Positions 1 through 9,429 of a DNA stretch of 64,000 nucleotides are shown piece by piece; position 1 is the stretch's first letter, and each line of letters starts with the position of its first letter. The notes beneath the pieces were generated by a model. That model saw only the letters and a program-made list of their open reading frames with translations, ran no database searches and was not told the DNA's origin. This DNA comes from UBA4416 sp964543545 (GTDB lineage: Bacteria; Bacteroidota; Bacteroidia; B-17B0; Aurantibacillaceae), in NCBI GenBank assembly GCA_964543545.1, contig CAZIYT010000005.1, forward strand, positions 1-64,000, in the 5' to 3' direction. A program made the position numbers and the translations under genes.

Positions 1-84
1 GAAAATTATCTACAGAATTCAGACTCCGAACCGGTGACTGAAAAAGCAAAAAAAGCAGATCAAAAGATGATCCGGCATGCTTAA
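1..84 (+). CDS. C-terminal end of an unidentified protein (partial)
   Basis: An open frame enters from the left edge and ends at TAA (82-84), giving about 27 residues rich in Lys, Glu and Asp. It is probably the hydrophilic tail of a gene that starts upstream. It is convergent with the PspC gene that follows. There is too little sequence to name a family, and a chance open frame cannot be excluded. Confidence 0.4.
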   Translation, partial: ENYLQNSDSEPVTEKAKKADQKMIRHA

Positions 85-102
85 ACGGGAAAAAGGGTGA
101 TT

Positions 103-333
103 TTAAAGATCCCAGACACTTTTGCGCCTGTAGTTTTTCGGCTTAAAGCTTTCCTTATGTTCCAGGATAAAAGCCATGATAAAATAAATGATGATCGGAG
201 AGCCGAAGGTAAAAAACGAGAGGTAAATAAAATACATGCGGATATGTGTTGTCTGGATGCCTAGCTTTTTGCCCCACCACTCGCAAACACCGAAGGTTTT
301 TTGTTCGAACCAATCTATAATTTTACTTACCAT
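103..333 (-). CDS. PspC domain protein (small, membrane)
   Basis: A 76-residue protein with the PspC layout: a short amphipathic N-terminus containing the pattern KTFGVCEWWGKKLGI, then one hydrophobic segment at about residues 35-57, then a basic tail. PspC-domain proteins are small inner-membrane proteins linked to envelope stress; stand-alone copies are common in Bacteroidota. The N-terminus differs from the classic GVCAG-type PspC start, so the family call is good but the role is open. It lies just downstream of the DUF2851 gene on the same strand, with about 38 bp between them. Confidence 0.75.
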   Translation of the reverse strand: MVSKIIDWFEQKTFGVCEWWGKKLGIQTTHIRMYFIYLSFFTFGSPIIIYFIMAFILEHKESFKPKNYRRKSVWDL

Positions 334-371
334 TTTTACAAATATAGGAAATTTGTCCGTTGCCTGTTTCT

Positions 372-1649
372 TTACAAGGAAGCTTTGAGCAAAAACTCTG
401 CCACATTACAGCGAAGGCAGGCTTTCCTTGAGCAAAAAATATCATAGAGTTCGGTTTGTGCCTGGCTTTCGAGCGCATTGGCCGCTTTCCTTCCCAGGCC
501 GGTAAATACATTGGTCTTTTTGTTGGCTTCCGCCTCCAGGGCACTTAGCAGGTCCATGGCATAATCCTTCAGGGCCTGATGCCCGCTCCGGGTATAGCTG
601 AAAAATAAGAAGGGTACCACCGTATTGATGACAACAGACTGAAAGGCTACTTTTCCCAAAGGCTTCGTGGCTTTCGGGGAACTGACATCGAACTTAAAAT
701 GTGTTTCCCAATACGCATGGGTCTCCACCTGGAAAAATGCCTGCAGGGTTTTGGCTTCCGGGTGTTCTTCCAGCAGGTGATACAGGGATTGGCTTTTAAA
801 GAACAGGTGTGCCAGCTGGGAAAGCCGGATCGTCGGGAAATTGACCGGCCGCGTTTTCGAAAATTTCCAGATCTCTTTCCGGAGCGGGATGAGCTGGTGC
901 TTGTGCCTCAGCAGTTCAAATTCGTTTTGCAAAAGCCTGGGATAGCTATCTTCAAAGGGCTCGTCGAGCAGGCCGGCAACCCCAAACAGCAAGGCTTCCA
1001 GCCTCAGGATATTATCGGCATAGCGCTTCAGGATGCTGTAGGGGAGCGATTTGGCCAGCAGCTCAAAAGCTTCATGGTTGATCTTAAAGCCGAAGTTGCG
1101 GCACAGCATGATGTACAGGGTTTCTTCCAGGTCGTTTCCGTTGTACTCAAACACATGAGCAATATAAGAGGCTTTCCGCTCAAGGCGCTCCACGGCAAGC
1201 CTGTCGAGCCAGGAAGTCCAGTGGATTGCCGGAACAGAGGCTATGGATTTTCCACAGGGTACCGCCTGAGGAGAGAGCTCCAGCTCCCGGTAAGCAGTGA
1301 TCAGTGATTCCCTCACAAGAGGCTTCAGCTCCAGCACCGATACATTGAACTCCCGGTTTTGCTGCAATTCGGTATCATGCTCATACACCACATGCAATAC
1401 CAGGTTGTTGTAGGCTTTATCATGTTGATGATCATGCCGCAGCCAGTCGGATGTTTTGATGTGGATCTCCACATTACCGGCCAGCAAAATACCATTGATG
1501 CTGACTTTTGCATTAAAGAAATCGGGACCGGAATCGTGGTTATGCTCGCCTACAGCTATTACCTGTATTGTTTCTCCGCGCGTACCGGTAAATTCCTGCT
1601 GCAGCAAGAGCCTGTATTTCCAGATCGTATGTAAAAGGGCCTCGTTCAT
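372..1649 (-). CDS. DUF2851 family protein
   Basis: About 425 residues, matching the DUF2851 family of Bacteroidota: an N-terminal MNEALLHTIWKYRLL start, a conserved VGEHNHDSGPDFFNAKV block, a GNVEIHIKTSDW block and a Cys-containing C-terminus (CSRKACLRCNVAEF). The function is unknown; the conserved Asp/Glu/Lys pattern near residues 45-75 vaguely recalls nuclease folds, but that is inference. The internal ATG at 1649 is preferred over the one at 1673 because the family begins at this methionine. No signal peptide is seen, so it is probably cytoplasmic. Confidence 0.85.
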   Translation of the reverse strand: MNEALLHTIWKYRLLLQQEFTGTRGETIQVIAVGEHNHDSGPDFFNAKVSINGILLAGNVEIHIKTSDWLRHDHQHDKAYNNLVLHVVYEHDTELQQNREFNVSVLELKPLVRESLITAYRELELSPQAVPCGKSIASVPAIHWTSWLDRLAVERLERKASYIAHVFEYNGNDLEETLYIMLCRNFGFKINHEAFELLAKSLPYSILKRYADNILRLEALLFGVAGLLDEPFEDSYPRLLQNEFELLRHKHQLIPLRKEIWKFSKTRPVNFPTIRLSQLAHLFFKSQSLYHLLEEHPEAKTLQAFFQVETHAYWETHFKFDVSSPKATKPLGKVAFQSVVINTVVPFLFFSYTRSGHQALKDYAMDLLSALEAEANKKTNVFTGLGRKAANALESQAQTELYDIFCSRKACLRCNVAEFLLKASL

Positions 1650-1724
1650 AATTACCGGTATGACGTTTAACAAGAAACAAGAAGAGGACAGTTGGCCCGA
1701 TAGGGCCGGAGAAAACGGATAGCC

Positions 1725-2186
1725 TTACCTGGCGTAGGAATTTTGTGTTGCTTTCATCGACAACACATATTTGTAAAGATCGTCCGTTTGCTGGGCGTTG
1801 AGCTTTGAGCGCGGCGCCATATCGTCGATGATCTCTTTCCACTTGCTTTCGCTGTAGGCAAAGATATTTTTCTTACGGTGGCAATCCGTGCAGGTGCCGA
1901 TGTATAATTCGTGGCCGTTGGCAAGATTTTGGGCTGTGGTTTCCGGGTATTTCAGTTTGATAGCCTGGAGCTCGATGTCGGTTGGCATGATCCCGTTCCG
2001 TAACAATAACGGAGCAGCCGCAATTGTAGGAGTTGACGCTGTCGGCTCGGGTGGTGGCGGTGGTGTAGCAGCCGGTGGATTAGACGAAGCCGTTTGTGTA
2101 GTGCTGCTTTTTTTTGTACCGTGGCAGGATACAAGCACGATCACAGAAGCTGAGATCAGAAGAGTGGTTTTAGTGAGGATGTTCAT
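1725..2186 (-). CDS. Cytochrome c-like lipoprotein
   Basis: The preferred start (2186) gives a lipoprotein signal with lipobox VLVSC at about residues 17-21, followed by a Thr/Ser/Pro-rich linker of about 35 residues. A single CxxCH haem motif (CTDCH) lies in the second half and a possible distal Met follows (DDMAPRS). The protein is short (about 153 residues) and looks like a one-haem c-type cytochrome anchored in the outer or inner membrane, facing the periplasm. ATG at 2189 is equally possible. The low-complexity linker is typical of lipid-anchored haem proteins. No oxidase partner is nearby. Confidence 0.75.
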   Translation of the reverse strand: MNILTKTTLLISASVIVLVSCHGTKKSSTTQTASSNPPAATPPPPPEPTASTPTIAAAPLLLRNGIMPTDIELQAIKLKYPETTAQNLANGHELYIGTCTDCHRKKNIFAYSESKWKEIIDDMAPRSKLNAQQTDDLYKYVLSMKATQNSYAR

Positions 2187-2297
2187 CATAATGCCAAATG
2201 TAATATTTACTATGAAAAAACGGTTCTTAAAATTTGTTATTGATTTGTTAATGCCGGAAAACTGTCTCACCAATAGAACCGAAGTAGTTGGCATGCA

Positions 2298-3551
2298 CTA
2301 CTCTTCAATATGGTATTCGTTTATTTTGCGGTATAAGGTACGTTCGCTGATCCCCAGCTCCTGAGCGGCATACTTGCGTTTGCCTTTATGTTTTTTCAGG
2401 GCTTTTTTAATCATGTCGATTTCTTTATCCTGCAGGGATAAGGATTCTTCTACCAGGATGGGCTGGCTGAAGCCATCGGCATTATCTTTCACAATGATCG
2501 GGTTATGCACCTTCACATCGCTGGTATTCGTAATCACCGGGTAGTTATCGTCGCTGCGGTACAGCCTGTTGATGGTTTGAAGATCGTCGTGCGGCATGGC
2601 ACTTACGCTCCCGCCGCCGTTCACGATATTATGCACTACCTTTTTCAGGTCGTTGAGGTCTTTCTTCATTTCGAACAAGACCTTGTAGAGAAGGTCGCGC
2701 TCGCTCATATCCGAGCCTGCGCCAGAGCCGGAAGGCGTGGTACCAATCACGGCCGGCAGCTTGTTGGTGTTATAATCCGGCAGATAGTTCAGTAAGGTTT
2801 CCAGCGTAATGTCGCGCTCCTTTTCAATAATGGAAATTTGCTCGGTAATGTTTTTCAGCTGCCTGATATTTCCGGGCCAGTAGTAGTTGATGAGTGCCTG
2901 CTGGGCCTCTGCATTCAACTTCACCGTCGGCATCCTGTATTTGGCGGCGAAGTCGCTGGCGAATTTCCGGAACAGCAAATGAATGTCTTCCCGGCGCTCT
3001 CTTAGAGGCGGGAGAATAATAGGCACCGTGTTGAGCCTGTAATACAGATCTTCCCTGAACTTACCTTTTTCGATCGCTGTTGTGAAATTGATATTGGTGG
3101 CAGCCACCACACGCACGTTGGTTTTCTGCACCTTGCTGCTTCCCACACGGATGTATTCTCCCGTTTCCAGCACACGCAACAAGCGCGCCTGCGTGGTGAG
3201 CGGCAGCTCCCCTACCTCATCCAGAAAAATAGTGCCGCCGTCGGCTACTTCAAAATAGCCTTTGCGTGCCTCATTGGCACCTGTAAAAGATCCTTTTTCG
3301 TGACCGAACAATTCACTGTCGATCGTTCCTTCCGGAATTGCCCCGCAGTTGACAGCAATGTACTGCCCGTGTTTGCGGGCGCTGTTCTGATGAATGATTT
3401 GCGGGAATACCTCTTTCCCCGTACCGCTTTCCCCGTTGATCAATACATTGAGGTCTGTGGGAGCCACCTGGCTCGCAATGTCGATAGCCCTTTCCAGGGT
3501 AGGATTGTTTCCTATAATGCCGAAGCGTTGTTTAATGTCGTTGAGATTCAT
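2298..3551 (-). CDS. Sigma-54 interacting transcriptional activator (AAA+ and Fis-type HTH)
   Basis: A 417-residue bacterial enhancer-binding protein that would remodel sigma-54 RNA polymerase. It begins directly with the AAA+ domain: Walker A GESGTGKE at 40-47, the sigma-54 contact loop as GSFTGA at 87-92 instead of the usual GAFTGA, and Walker B IFLDEVGEL near 113-121. A Fis-type HTH sits at about 375-415. There is no receiver, GAF or PAS domain at the N-terminus, so it is probably controlled by a partner or by its level. The 240-375 linker is Ser/Gly-rich. Targets cannot be inferred from the neighbours. Confidence 0.9.
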   Translation of the reverse strand: MNLNDIKQRFGIIGNNPTLERAIDIASQVAPTDLNVLINGESGTGKEVFPQIIHQNSARKHGQYIAVNCGAIPEGTIDSELFGHEKGSFTGANEARKGYFEVADGGTIFLDEVGELPLTTQARLLRVLETGEYIRVGSSKVQKTNVRVVAATNINFTTAIEKGKFREDLYYRLNTVPIILPPLRERREDIHLLFRKFASDFAAKYRMPTVKLNAEAQQALINYYWPGNIRQLKNITEQISIIEKERDITLETLLNYLPDYNTNKLPAVIGTTPSGSGAGSDMSERDLLYKVLFEMKKDLNDLKKVVHNIVNGGGSVSAMPHDDLQTINRLYRSDDNYPVITNTSDVKVHNPIIVKDNADGFSQPILVEESLSLQDKEIDMIKKALKKHKGKRKYAAQELGISERTLYRKINEYHIEE

Positions 3552-3597
3552 TATGTATGAAAGACTAATGATAAAAGATAAAATGACTTAAGATTTT

Positions 3598-3957
3598 TCA
3601 CGAACCTGTGATCCTTTCGCGAAAGCTAAAAACCATATTCTTCAATTCGTTTATTTTTTCCAGGATTTGCGTTCTCAGTTCTTCGTTACCGAATTTCCTT
3701 CTTTCACAAATCACCAGCAATGTTTCTAATTCAAAACAGGAGCCTAAAGATGTCGACAAAAATTCCGAAAAATGATTGGGTGTCCGTTTACTACAGCCTT
3801 CAGCGATGTTGCTAGGGATTGAACAGGAGCATCGCTTCATTTGAGAAATCAAATTGTATTTTTCATCATGAGGGAGAGTTTCTACAAAATCATAAGACAG
3901 ATCAACCAAATCAATTCCTTTTTGCCAGATCTTTAATTCTCTAAAATTGTGATTCAT
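3598..3957 (-). CDS. Four helix bundle protein (23S rRNA intervening-sequence type)
   Basis: A 119-residue protein of the four-helix-bundle (IVS) family, recognised by the start MNHNFRELKIWQKGIDLV, the block MKRCSCSIPSNIAEG at about 40-54 and LGSCFELETLL near 72-82. These proteins form pentameric helical bundles; family members occur inside 23S rRNA intervening sequences or, in Bacteroidota, as scattered free-standing genes. The function is unknown. It is flanked by short, purine-rich, low-complexity stretches (3555-3590 and 3960-4015) and is A+T-richer than miaB, consistent with acquisition as a single-gene insertion. Confidence 0.88.
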   Translation of the reverse strand: MNHNFRELKIWQKGIDLVDLSYDFVETLPHDEKYNLISQMKRCSCSIPSNIAEGCSKRTPNHFSEFLSTSLGSCFELETLLVICERRKFGNEELRTQILEKINELKNMVFSFRERITGS

Positions 3958-4021
3958 AGTCTTTATTTTCTCAGTTTTTACATTACCCTCTTACATCTTT
4001 TGTCTCATGATCTTTCATCTT

Positions 4022-5446
4022 CTACACTACTTCTCCAATCAATGTTCCGCTTGTGCAACTCGTGGCCAGGACGTTCACATAATCTCCTTTTTTGATGCTT
4101 CCTTTCGGGAATACCACCACGGTGTTTTGGGAGTTGCGTCCGCTCATCATCTCGGTTGATTTTTTAGAAACGTTTTCCACCAATACCCGGTGTACTTTCC
4201 CAACTCCTTCCCTGGTGCGGATCTCACTGTGCTTACGCTGCATGTCCACAATCTCCGTCAGGCGGCGGCCTTTCACCGCTTCCGGAATGTCGTCTTCGTA
4301 TTTACGCTCCGCCAGGGTTTTAGGGCGTTCGCTGTAGGAGAACATATACGCAAATTCATACTTCACGGCTTCCATCAGCGATAGGGTCTCCTGGTGCTGC
4401 TCTTCCGTTTCACCGCAAAAACCGGCAATGATATCCGCGCTGATGGCGGCATCCGGCAGGATGCGCCTGATAGCGGCGATACGATCAAGGTACCACTCGC
4501 GCGTATACCCACGGTTCATTTTTTCCAGCAGTTCGCTGTTACCGCTCTGTACCGGCAGGTGAACGTATTTGCAGATATTCTCGTACTTCGCCATCATGTG
4601 CAGCACGTCATCGCCCATATCCTTAGGATGCGAGGTAGAGTAGCGCACGCGGAGATCGGGATGGATCAGCGCCACCATTTCCAGTAACTCGGCAAAGGTG
4701 GTGGAGTTGGCTTTTTGCTCTTCGGTGAGCGTTTCTTTTTTCAATCCGCCACCGCTCCATAAATACGAGTTCACATTTTGCCCCAGCAAGGTCACTTCGC
4801 GATAGCCTTTCTCAAAGGCTTCCCGTGCTTCACGGACGATGGTCTCAGGCTCACGGCTGCGCTCACGCCCGCGGGTAAAGGGCACCACGCAAAAGCTGCA
4901 CATATTATCGCAGCCGCGCATAATGCTCACAAAAGCGCTCACACCGTTATGGTCGAGGCGCACCGGTGAAATATCGGCATAGGTTTCTTCCTTGCTTAAA
5001 ATAACGTTGATGGCCTGCTGTCCGCCTTCGGCTACAGCGATGAGGTTCGGCAGGTCGCGGTAGGCATCGGGCCCAACCACCATGTCCACTAATTTTTCCT
5101 GCTCCAGGAACTGGTGCTTAAGGCGCTCAGCCATACAGCCCAATACGCCGATCAGCAGGTCTTTATTGGTCTTTTTTACTTTTTTATAGTCGTACAGGCG
5201 CTGGCGAACGCGTGATTCGGCGTTTTCGCGGATGGCGCAGGTATTCACAAAAATAAGGTCGGCTTCTTTATAATCCGTGGTTGTCGTGTAGCCTTTATCA
5301 ATGAGGATAGATGCCACAATTTCGCTGTCTGCAAAATTCATCTGGCATCCATAACTTTCCAGGAACAGCTTTTTTCCGCCCTTGTTCTGCGTTTCGATCA
5401 CCAGTGCTTCCCCCTGTTTTGACTCGTCTATAACTTTACTTTCCAT
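4022..5446 (-). CDS. miaB: MiaB, tRNA-2-methylthio-N6-dimethylallyladenosine synthase
   Basis: A radical-SAM methylthiotransferase that adds a methylthio group to i6A37 of tRNAs reading UNN codons. It is full length at 474 residues. The N-terminal UPF0004 domain carries the three auxiliary-cluster cysteines (C34, C70, C104). The radical SAM motif CDNMCSFC spans 179-186, and a C-terminal TRAM domain follows at about 405-470. The extra N-terminal 25 residues are charged and look unimportant. It seems to be a single-gene unit. Confidence 0.95.
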   Translation of the reverse strand: MESKVIDESKQGEALVIETQNKGGKKLFLESYGCQMNFADSEIVASILIDKGYTTTTDYKEADLIFVNTCAIRENAESRVRQRLYDYKKVKKTNKDLLIGVLGCMAERLKHQFLEQEKLVDMVVGPDAYRDLPNLIAVAEGGQQAINVILSKEETYADISPVRLDHNGVSAFVSIMRGCDNMCSFCVVPFTRGRERSREPETIVREAREAFEKGYREVTLLGQNVNSYLWSGGGLKKETLTEEQKANSTTFAELLEMVALIHPDLRVRYSTSHPKDMGDDVLHMMAKYENICKYVHLPVQSGNSELLEKMNRGYTREWYLDRIAAIRRILPDAAISADIIAGFCGETEEQHQETLSLMEAVKYEFAYMFSYSERPKTLAERKYEDDIPEAVKGRRLTEIVDMQRKHSEIRTREGVGKVHRVLVENVSKKSTEMMSGRNSQNTVVVFPKGSIKKGDYVNVLATSCTSGTLIGEVV

Positions 5447-5557
5447 TTATAATTTTACTAAACAGCAAAGATAAAGCTTTGTTCTGACAAATTGACACTA
5501 ATTTAATGTGTTTAAAAAATCCAAAAAAGAAGCATGCATCCTTATCAGAAGGATCCC

Positions 5558-5636
5558 TTTTTGGGCGTCCGTCACGACAGGTCGTGACGCTTTACGCCGC
5601 AATCTCTGCGCAGAAGAACAGCGCAGAGGATTTACT
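5558..5636 (+). repeat. Structured intergenic repeat, single module (copy A)
   Basis: The module starts with TTTTTGGGCGTCC, then has a perfect 8-bp hairpin (GTCACGAC / GTCGTGAC), the common box GCTTTACGCCGCAATC, a hairpin with arms CTCTGCGC / GCGCAGAG, and GGATTTAC. The order of boxes matches copies at 11189, 15205 and 52209. The second ATCCCTGACGC box is missing, so this copy is truncated; its end overlaps the stop codon of the 5632-6588 gene. Confidence 0.75.
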
Positions 5637-6588
5637 TCTTAATAATAGCCAACGCCTTGGGCTCAAGCAACAAGCCAAAGCTGATAAAGCTCATGGTATT
5701 TTCGTAACGGAGGTTGTAATAATCGGGGCCGAAATAGACCTTGGCGAACACCGAAATATCGGAGATCCGGGGTAGCGGCCGGTAGCTGATGTATGTATCG
5801 CTGGCATAATGCGGCTTAAAGCCCTCGCGGCCAAACATAGCTGAAAAGCCCGTCGAAACGGTGATCTTTTTAAATAGCAGGAAGCGCAACTCAAGGCTCA
5901 GCTTCTCGAAATAATAGGTATTGTACATGCTGTCTTCCCGGTTGAGGCCGAGGTGATGCTCAAAAGCCAGACGCCCGCTGATAAGGTCGAGGTTATCGTG
6001 AATGGTATCCCCCGATAGAAAGCTGGTGGCTACTTCGGTATAATCGGTAGCAAAATTCCCATTCGTGTAATTGATGTCTTTCGTTCCGGGAATAAAATAA
6101 GGTCCGCTCTGCCCGTTGGAATGATGACCGTACTTATAGGTATTGTAGAAAGCAGGCTTCACCTTCAAAAAGGGCTTGAACATATTGTAACGCTTCAGAA
6201 AGGGAAACCTCACCTTATGGTAGATCAGCAAAAAAGGCATGTAGCTGGGCGTTTTCACCGGGTAGCTGAACTCGTTGTACATCCGGAATACGATCTTGGG
6301 GCAAAGGGCAAAGCCAAAGGGCACCCGGCGCCGGAACTGAAGGGAAAACAAAGGGGCCATCTGCCCTTCAAACAGAATGGGCTCCAGTTTTTTAACGCCG
6401 CCCGGCGTCACCCGGTTTCCCAATCCCTGGCCTATGGTTATGTAAGTTTGATCGGCGAAAGAAACAATGGAAGAATTGACGGTAAGATCCTGCCCAAAAA
6501 CCTGGCTTGCACATAACAGTAAAACGGGGAACAGAAAACCGGAATAAACGGATTTTAGGGAAGGAAAGAGGACTATCAAAAATTTCAA
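5632..6588 (-). CDS. Outer-membrane protein with phospholipase A1 (OMPLA)-like motif
   Basis: A 318-residue exported protein: signal peptide to about residue 33 (cleavage after VFG), then alternating aromatic strands typical of an outer-membrane beta-barrel. Residues 153-160 read YGHHSNGQ, which mirrors the OMPLA active-site block HDSNGR, where His and Ser two residues apart are catalytic; here the pair would be His155/Ser157. Several Asn follow (about 173-178), where OMPLA has its third catalytic Asn, although the spacing is longer. This suggests an outer-membrane phospholipid acylhydrolase. The rest of the barrel diverges, so it could instead be an inactive relative. Confidence 0.6.
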   Translation of the reverse strand: MKFLIVLFPSLKSVYSGFLFPVLLLCASQVFGQDLTVNSSIVSFADQTYITIGQGLGNRVTPGGVKKLEPILFEGQMAPLFSLQFRRRVPFGFALCPKIVFRMYNEFSYPVKTPSYMPFLLIYHKVRFPFLKRYNMFKPFLKVKPAFYNTYKYGHHSNGQSGPYFIPGTKDINYTNGNFATDYTEVATSFLSGDTIHDNLDLISGRLAFEHHLGLNREDSMYNTYYFEKLSLELRFLLFKKITVSTGFSAMFGREGFKPHYASDTYISYRPLPRISDISVFAKVYFGPDYYNLRYENTMSFISFGLLLEPKALAIIKK

Positions 6589-6749
6589 GGTGTTTTTCTA
6601 ATATTTTTAAATCACTGACAAATAACCGATTACACCATAAATAACAATAATTCTCAAATTATAAATAGCATTTATCAATCAATATTTAGTTCTTTTGTGC
6701 AAAATTTCGATTTTATACGTTATAAAAGTACACACTATATTATATAAAG

Positions 6750-9404
6750 ATGAGTAAAAATTTAGTTATTGTGGAATCCCCCGCCAAAGCCAAAACCATT
6801 GAAGGTTTTTTAGGCAAGGATTTTACGGTAAAATCCAGTTTTGGCCACATCAGGGACCTGGTAAAGAAGGGATTTGGGGTTGATATCGAGAACAATTTTA
6901 CACCTACCTACGAAGTTCAGCCGGATAAGGAAAGAGTCATCGCCGAATTAAAAAAACTATCCAAAGGAGCCGACATGGTTTGGCTCGCATCCGATGAGGA
7001 CCGCGAGGGAGAGGCCATCAGCTGGCACTTATACGAGACCTTAGGACTGACCAAAAAGAATACACGCCGCATTGTTTTTCATGAAATTACCAAACCGGCT
7101 ATTTTAAAAGCCATTGAAAACCCACGTGAGATCGATATTAATTTAGTGAACGCCCAGCAGGCGCGCCGTGTGCTCGACAGGCTGGTGGGTTTTGAATTAT
7201 CACCGATCCTGTGGCGCAAGGTACGCCCGAGCTTATCGGCCGGCCGTGTGCAATCGGTAGCGGTGCGGCTTATTGCCGAAAGGGAAAGGGAAATTCAGAA
7301 ATTCGTATCGACTTCCGCCTTCAAAGTATCGGCGATATTTAAGGTAGGAACCGGCTTATTAAAAGCGGAGCTCGACAAGCGTTTTCCGACGGAAGCCGAA
7401 GCACAGGCTTTTCTCGAAATATGCAAGGCCGCATCATTTACCATTGAAAGCCTGGAAACAAAACCGGCGAAACGCTCTCCGGCTGCACCTTTCACGACTT
7501 CCACGCTCCAGCAGGAAGCTGCCCGTAAACTGGGCTTTTCGGTAGCGCAAACCATGACGATTGCGCAACGCCTTTACGAGGCCGGTAAGATCACTTACAT
7601 GAGAACGGATTCCGTGAACTTATCGGATACTGCCATGGACCAGGCTAACAAAGCCATCAACGAAAACTACGGCGCGAAATATTACAATCCGCGTAAATAT
7701 AAAACGAAAAGTAAAGGCGCACAGGAGGCTCACGAGGCCATCCGCCCTACGTATATCGACCGCACGGTGATTGACGGCGAACGCAACGAGCAGCGCCTGT
7801 ACGACCTCATCTGGAAACGGACGATCGCTTCGCAAATGAGCGATGCCGAGCTGGAAAAAACCACGGCGAAAGTCAATGTGAGTGGCACTTCCGAGCTCTT
7901 CGTGGCACAGGGAGAAGTGTTGAAATTCGACGGTTTCCTGAAAGTATATATGGAAGGAACCGACGATGAGGATTCGGACGATGAAAACTCTTCGATGCTT
8001 CCGCCGATGAAAGTGGGCGAAGTACTGGACAGGCAGGAGATCACAGCGACACAGCGTTTCACGCACCACCCGCCGCGTTATACGGAGGCGAGCCTGGTGA
8101 AAAAACTGGAGGAGCTTGGCATCGGCCGTCCTTCTACCTATGCGCCAACCATCAGCACGGTACAAAAGCGTAACTACGTGGAGAAGACCGACCGCGAAGG
8201 CACACAGAGAAACTACACACAGCTGAGCCTGCTGAAGCAGGACCTGAAAAAAGAAACGAAAACAGAAAATACCGGTGCCGAAAAAGCGAAGCTGTTTCCT
8301 ACCGACATCGGCATGGTAGTTAACGATTTCCTCTTACAATATTTTCCGAATATCCTCGATTTTCATTTCACCGCGAAGGTGGAAGAAGAATTTGATGAGA
8401 TCGCGGAAGGAAACCTGGACTGGCAAAAAATGCTGAAAAGCTTTTACACGCCTTTCCACAAAACCGTAGAGTCAACGACTGAAAACAGCGAGCGTGCCAG
8501 CGGCGAGCGCATCCTGGGTGTTGACCCGGCAAGCGGCAAGCCTGTGTCGGTGCGCATTGGCCGCTTCGGTCCTTTAGCGCAGATCGGCGAAACGATAGAA
8601 GACTCGGAAGAGAAACCGAAATTTGCCAGCTTAAGAAAACAACAAAGCATCGAAACCATTACCCTGGAAGAAGCGCTCGACCTCTTTAAATTACCGATGA
8701 CTGTTGGTACCTACCAGGACAAAGAAGTGATCATCGGCGTAGGACGTTTCGGTCCTTATGTGAAGCTCGACGAGCAATACATTTCCATTCCGCGTACGGA
8801 AGATCCTTTGACAGTGGACCTGGAAAGGGCTATTGAACTGATCAAAGAGAAAGAAGAAGCCGATGCGCCGGTTGCTCACTACAAAGGCAAAGGCGTTACC
8901 AAAGGCAAAGGGCGTTTTGGGCCGTTCATCAAATACGAAGGTTTATTCATCAATGTGCCAAGAGCTTATAATTTCGATCACCTCTCGCAGAAAGACATTG
9001 AGGAGCTGATCGAGAAAAAACTCGATAAGGAAGCAAACCGCTATATCCAGAACTGGCCGGAAGAAAAAATTGCGATCGAGAACGGACGCTGGGGCCCTTT
9101 TATCAAATTCGGAAAAGCGATGCTGAAACTCAGCAAAGGCGAAAAAGGCGGAAAATATACACCGGAAGAATTAGCCGCATTGAGCCTCGAAGACGTGAAA
9201 AAAATGATCGAAGCACAGGTGCCGAACGCCTTTGCGCCGAAAGGAAAAAAAGGAGCTGCCAAGAAAGCCGCCCCTAAAAAAGCAAAAGTCGTGAAGATCG
9301 CAGGAGATGCTTCCACCGCCAAACCGGCCGTGAAAAAAGCAGCCAGCAAGAAAGCAGCTCCGAAAAAGGTAGCGGCAAAAAAAGCGGCTGCCAAAAAGAA
9401 ATAA
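6750..9404 (+). CDS. topA: DNA topoisomerase I (type IA)
   Basis: An 884-residue enzyme that relaxes negative supercoils by single-strand passage. TOPRIM motifs are VESPAKAKT (8-16) and DEDREGE (82-88); the catalytic tyrosine is Tyr283 in ITYMRTDS. The C-terminus has no Cys4 zinc fingers. Instead it holds three or four GRFGP-type repeats between about 600 and 800, and an Ala/Lys tail after about 840, the arrangement usual in Bacteroidota. The ATG at 6750 has an A+T-rich upstream region. A strong terminator follows at 9430-9460. Confidence 0.97.
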   Translation: MSKNLVIVESPAKAKTIEGFLGKDFTVKSSFGHIRDLVKKGFGVDIENNFTPTYEVQPDKERVIAELKKLSKGADMVWLASDEDREGEAISWHLYETLGLTKKNTRRIVFHEITKPAILKAIENPREIDINLVNAQQARRVLDRLVGFELSPILWRKVRPSLSAGRVQSVAVRLIAEREREIQKFVSTSAFKVSAIFKVGTGLLKAELDKRFPTEAEAQAFLEICKAASFTIESLETKPAKRSPAAPFTTSTLQQEAARKLGFSVAQTMTIAQRLYEAGKITYMRTDSVNLSDTAMDQANKAINENYGAKYYNPRKYKTKSKGAQEAHEAIRPTYIDRTVIDGERNEQRLYDLIWKRTIASQMSDAELEKTTAKVNVSGTSELFVAQGEVLKFDGFLKVYMEGTDDEDSDDENSSMLPPMKVGEVLDRQEITATQRFTHHPPRYTEASLVKKLEELGIGRPSTYAPTISTVQKRNYVEKTDREGTQRNYTQLSLLKQDLKKETKTENTGAEKAKLFPTDIGMVVNDFLLQYFPNILDFHFTAKVEEEFDEIAEGNLDWQKMLKSFYTPFHKTVESTTENSERASGERILGVDPASGKPVSVRIGRFGPLAQIGETIEDSEEKPKFASLRKQQSIETITLEEALDLFKLPMTVGTYQDKEVIIGVGRFGPYVKLDEQYISIPRTEDPLTVDLERAIELIKEKEEADAPVAHYKGKGVTKGKGRFGPFIKYEGLFINVPRAYNFDHLSQKDIEELIEKKLDKEANRYIQNWPEEKIAIENGRWGPFIKFGKAMLKLSKGEKGGKYTPEELAALSLEDVKKMIEAQVPNAFAPKGKKGAAKKAAPKKAKVVKIAGDASTAKPAVKKAASKKAAPKKVAAKKAAAKKK

Positions 9405-9429
9405 TCCAATACCATACTCATTTATAGTG

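Noticed and set aside
699..1307. Plus-strand open frame of 202 codons
   Set aside because: Antisense to the DUF2851 gene, with no recognised domain; the DUF2851 frame is convincing.
5506..5775. Plus-strand 89-codon frame
   Set aside because: It translates repeat copy A and the reverse of the outer-membrane protein gene.
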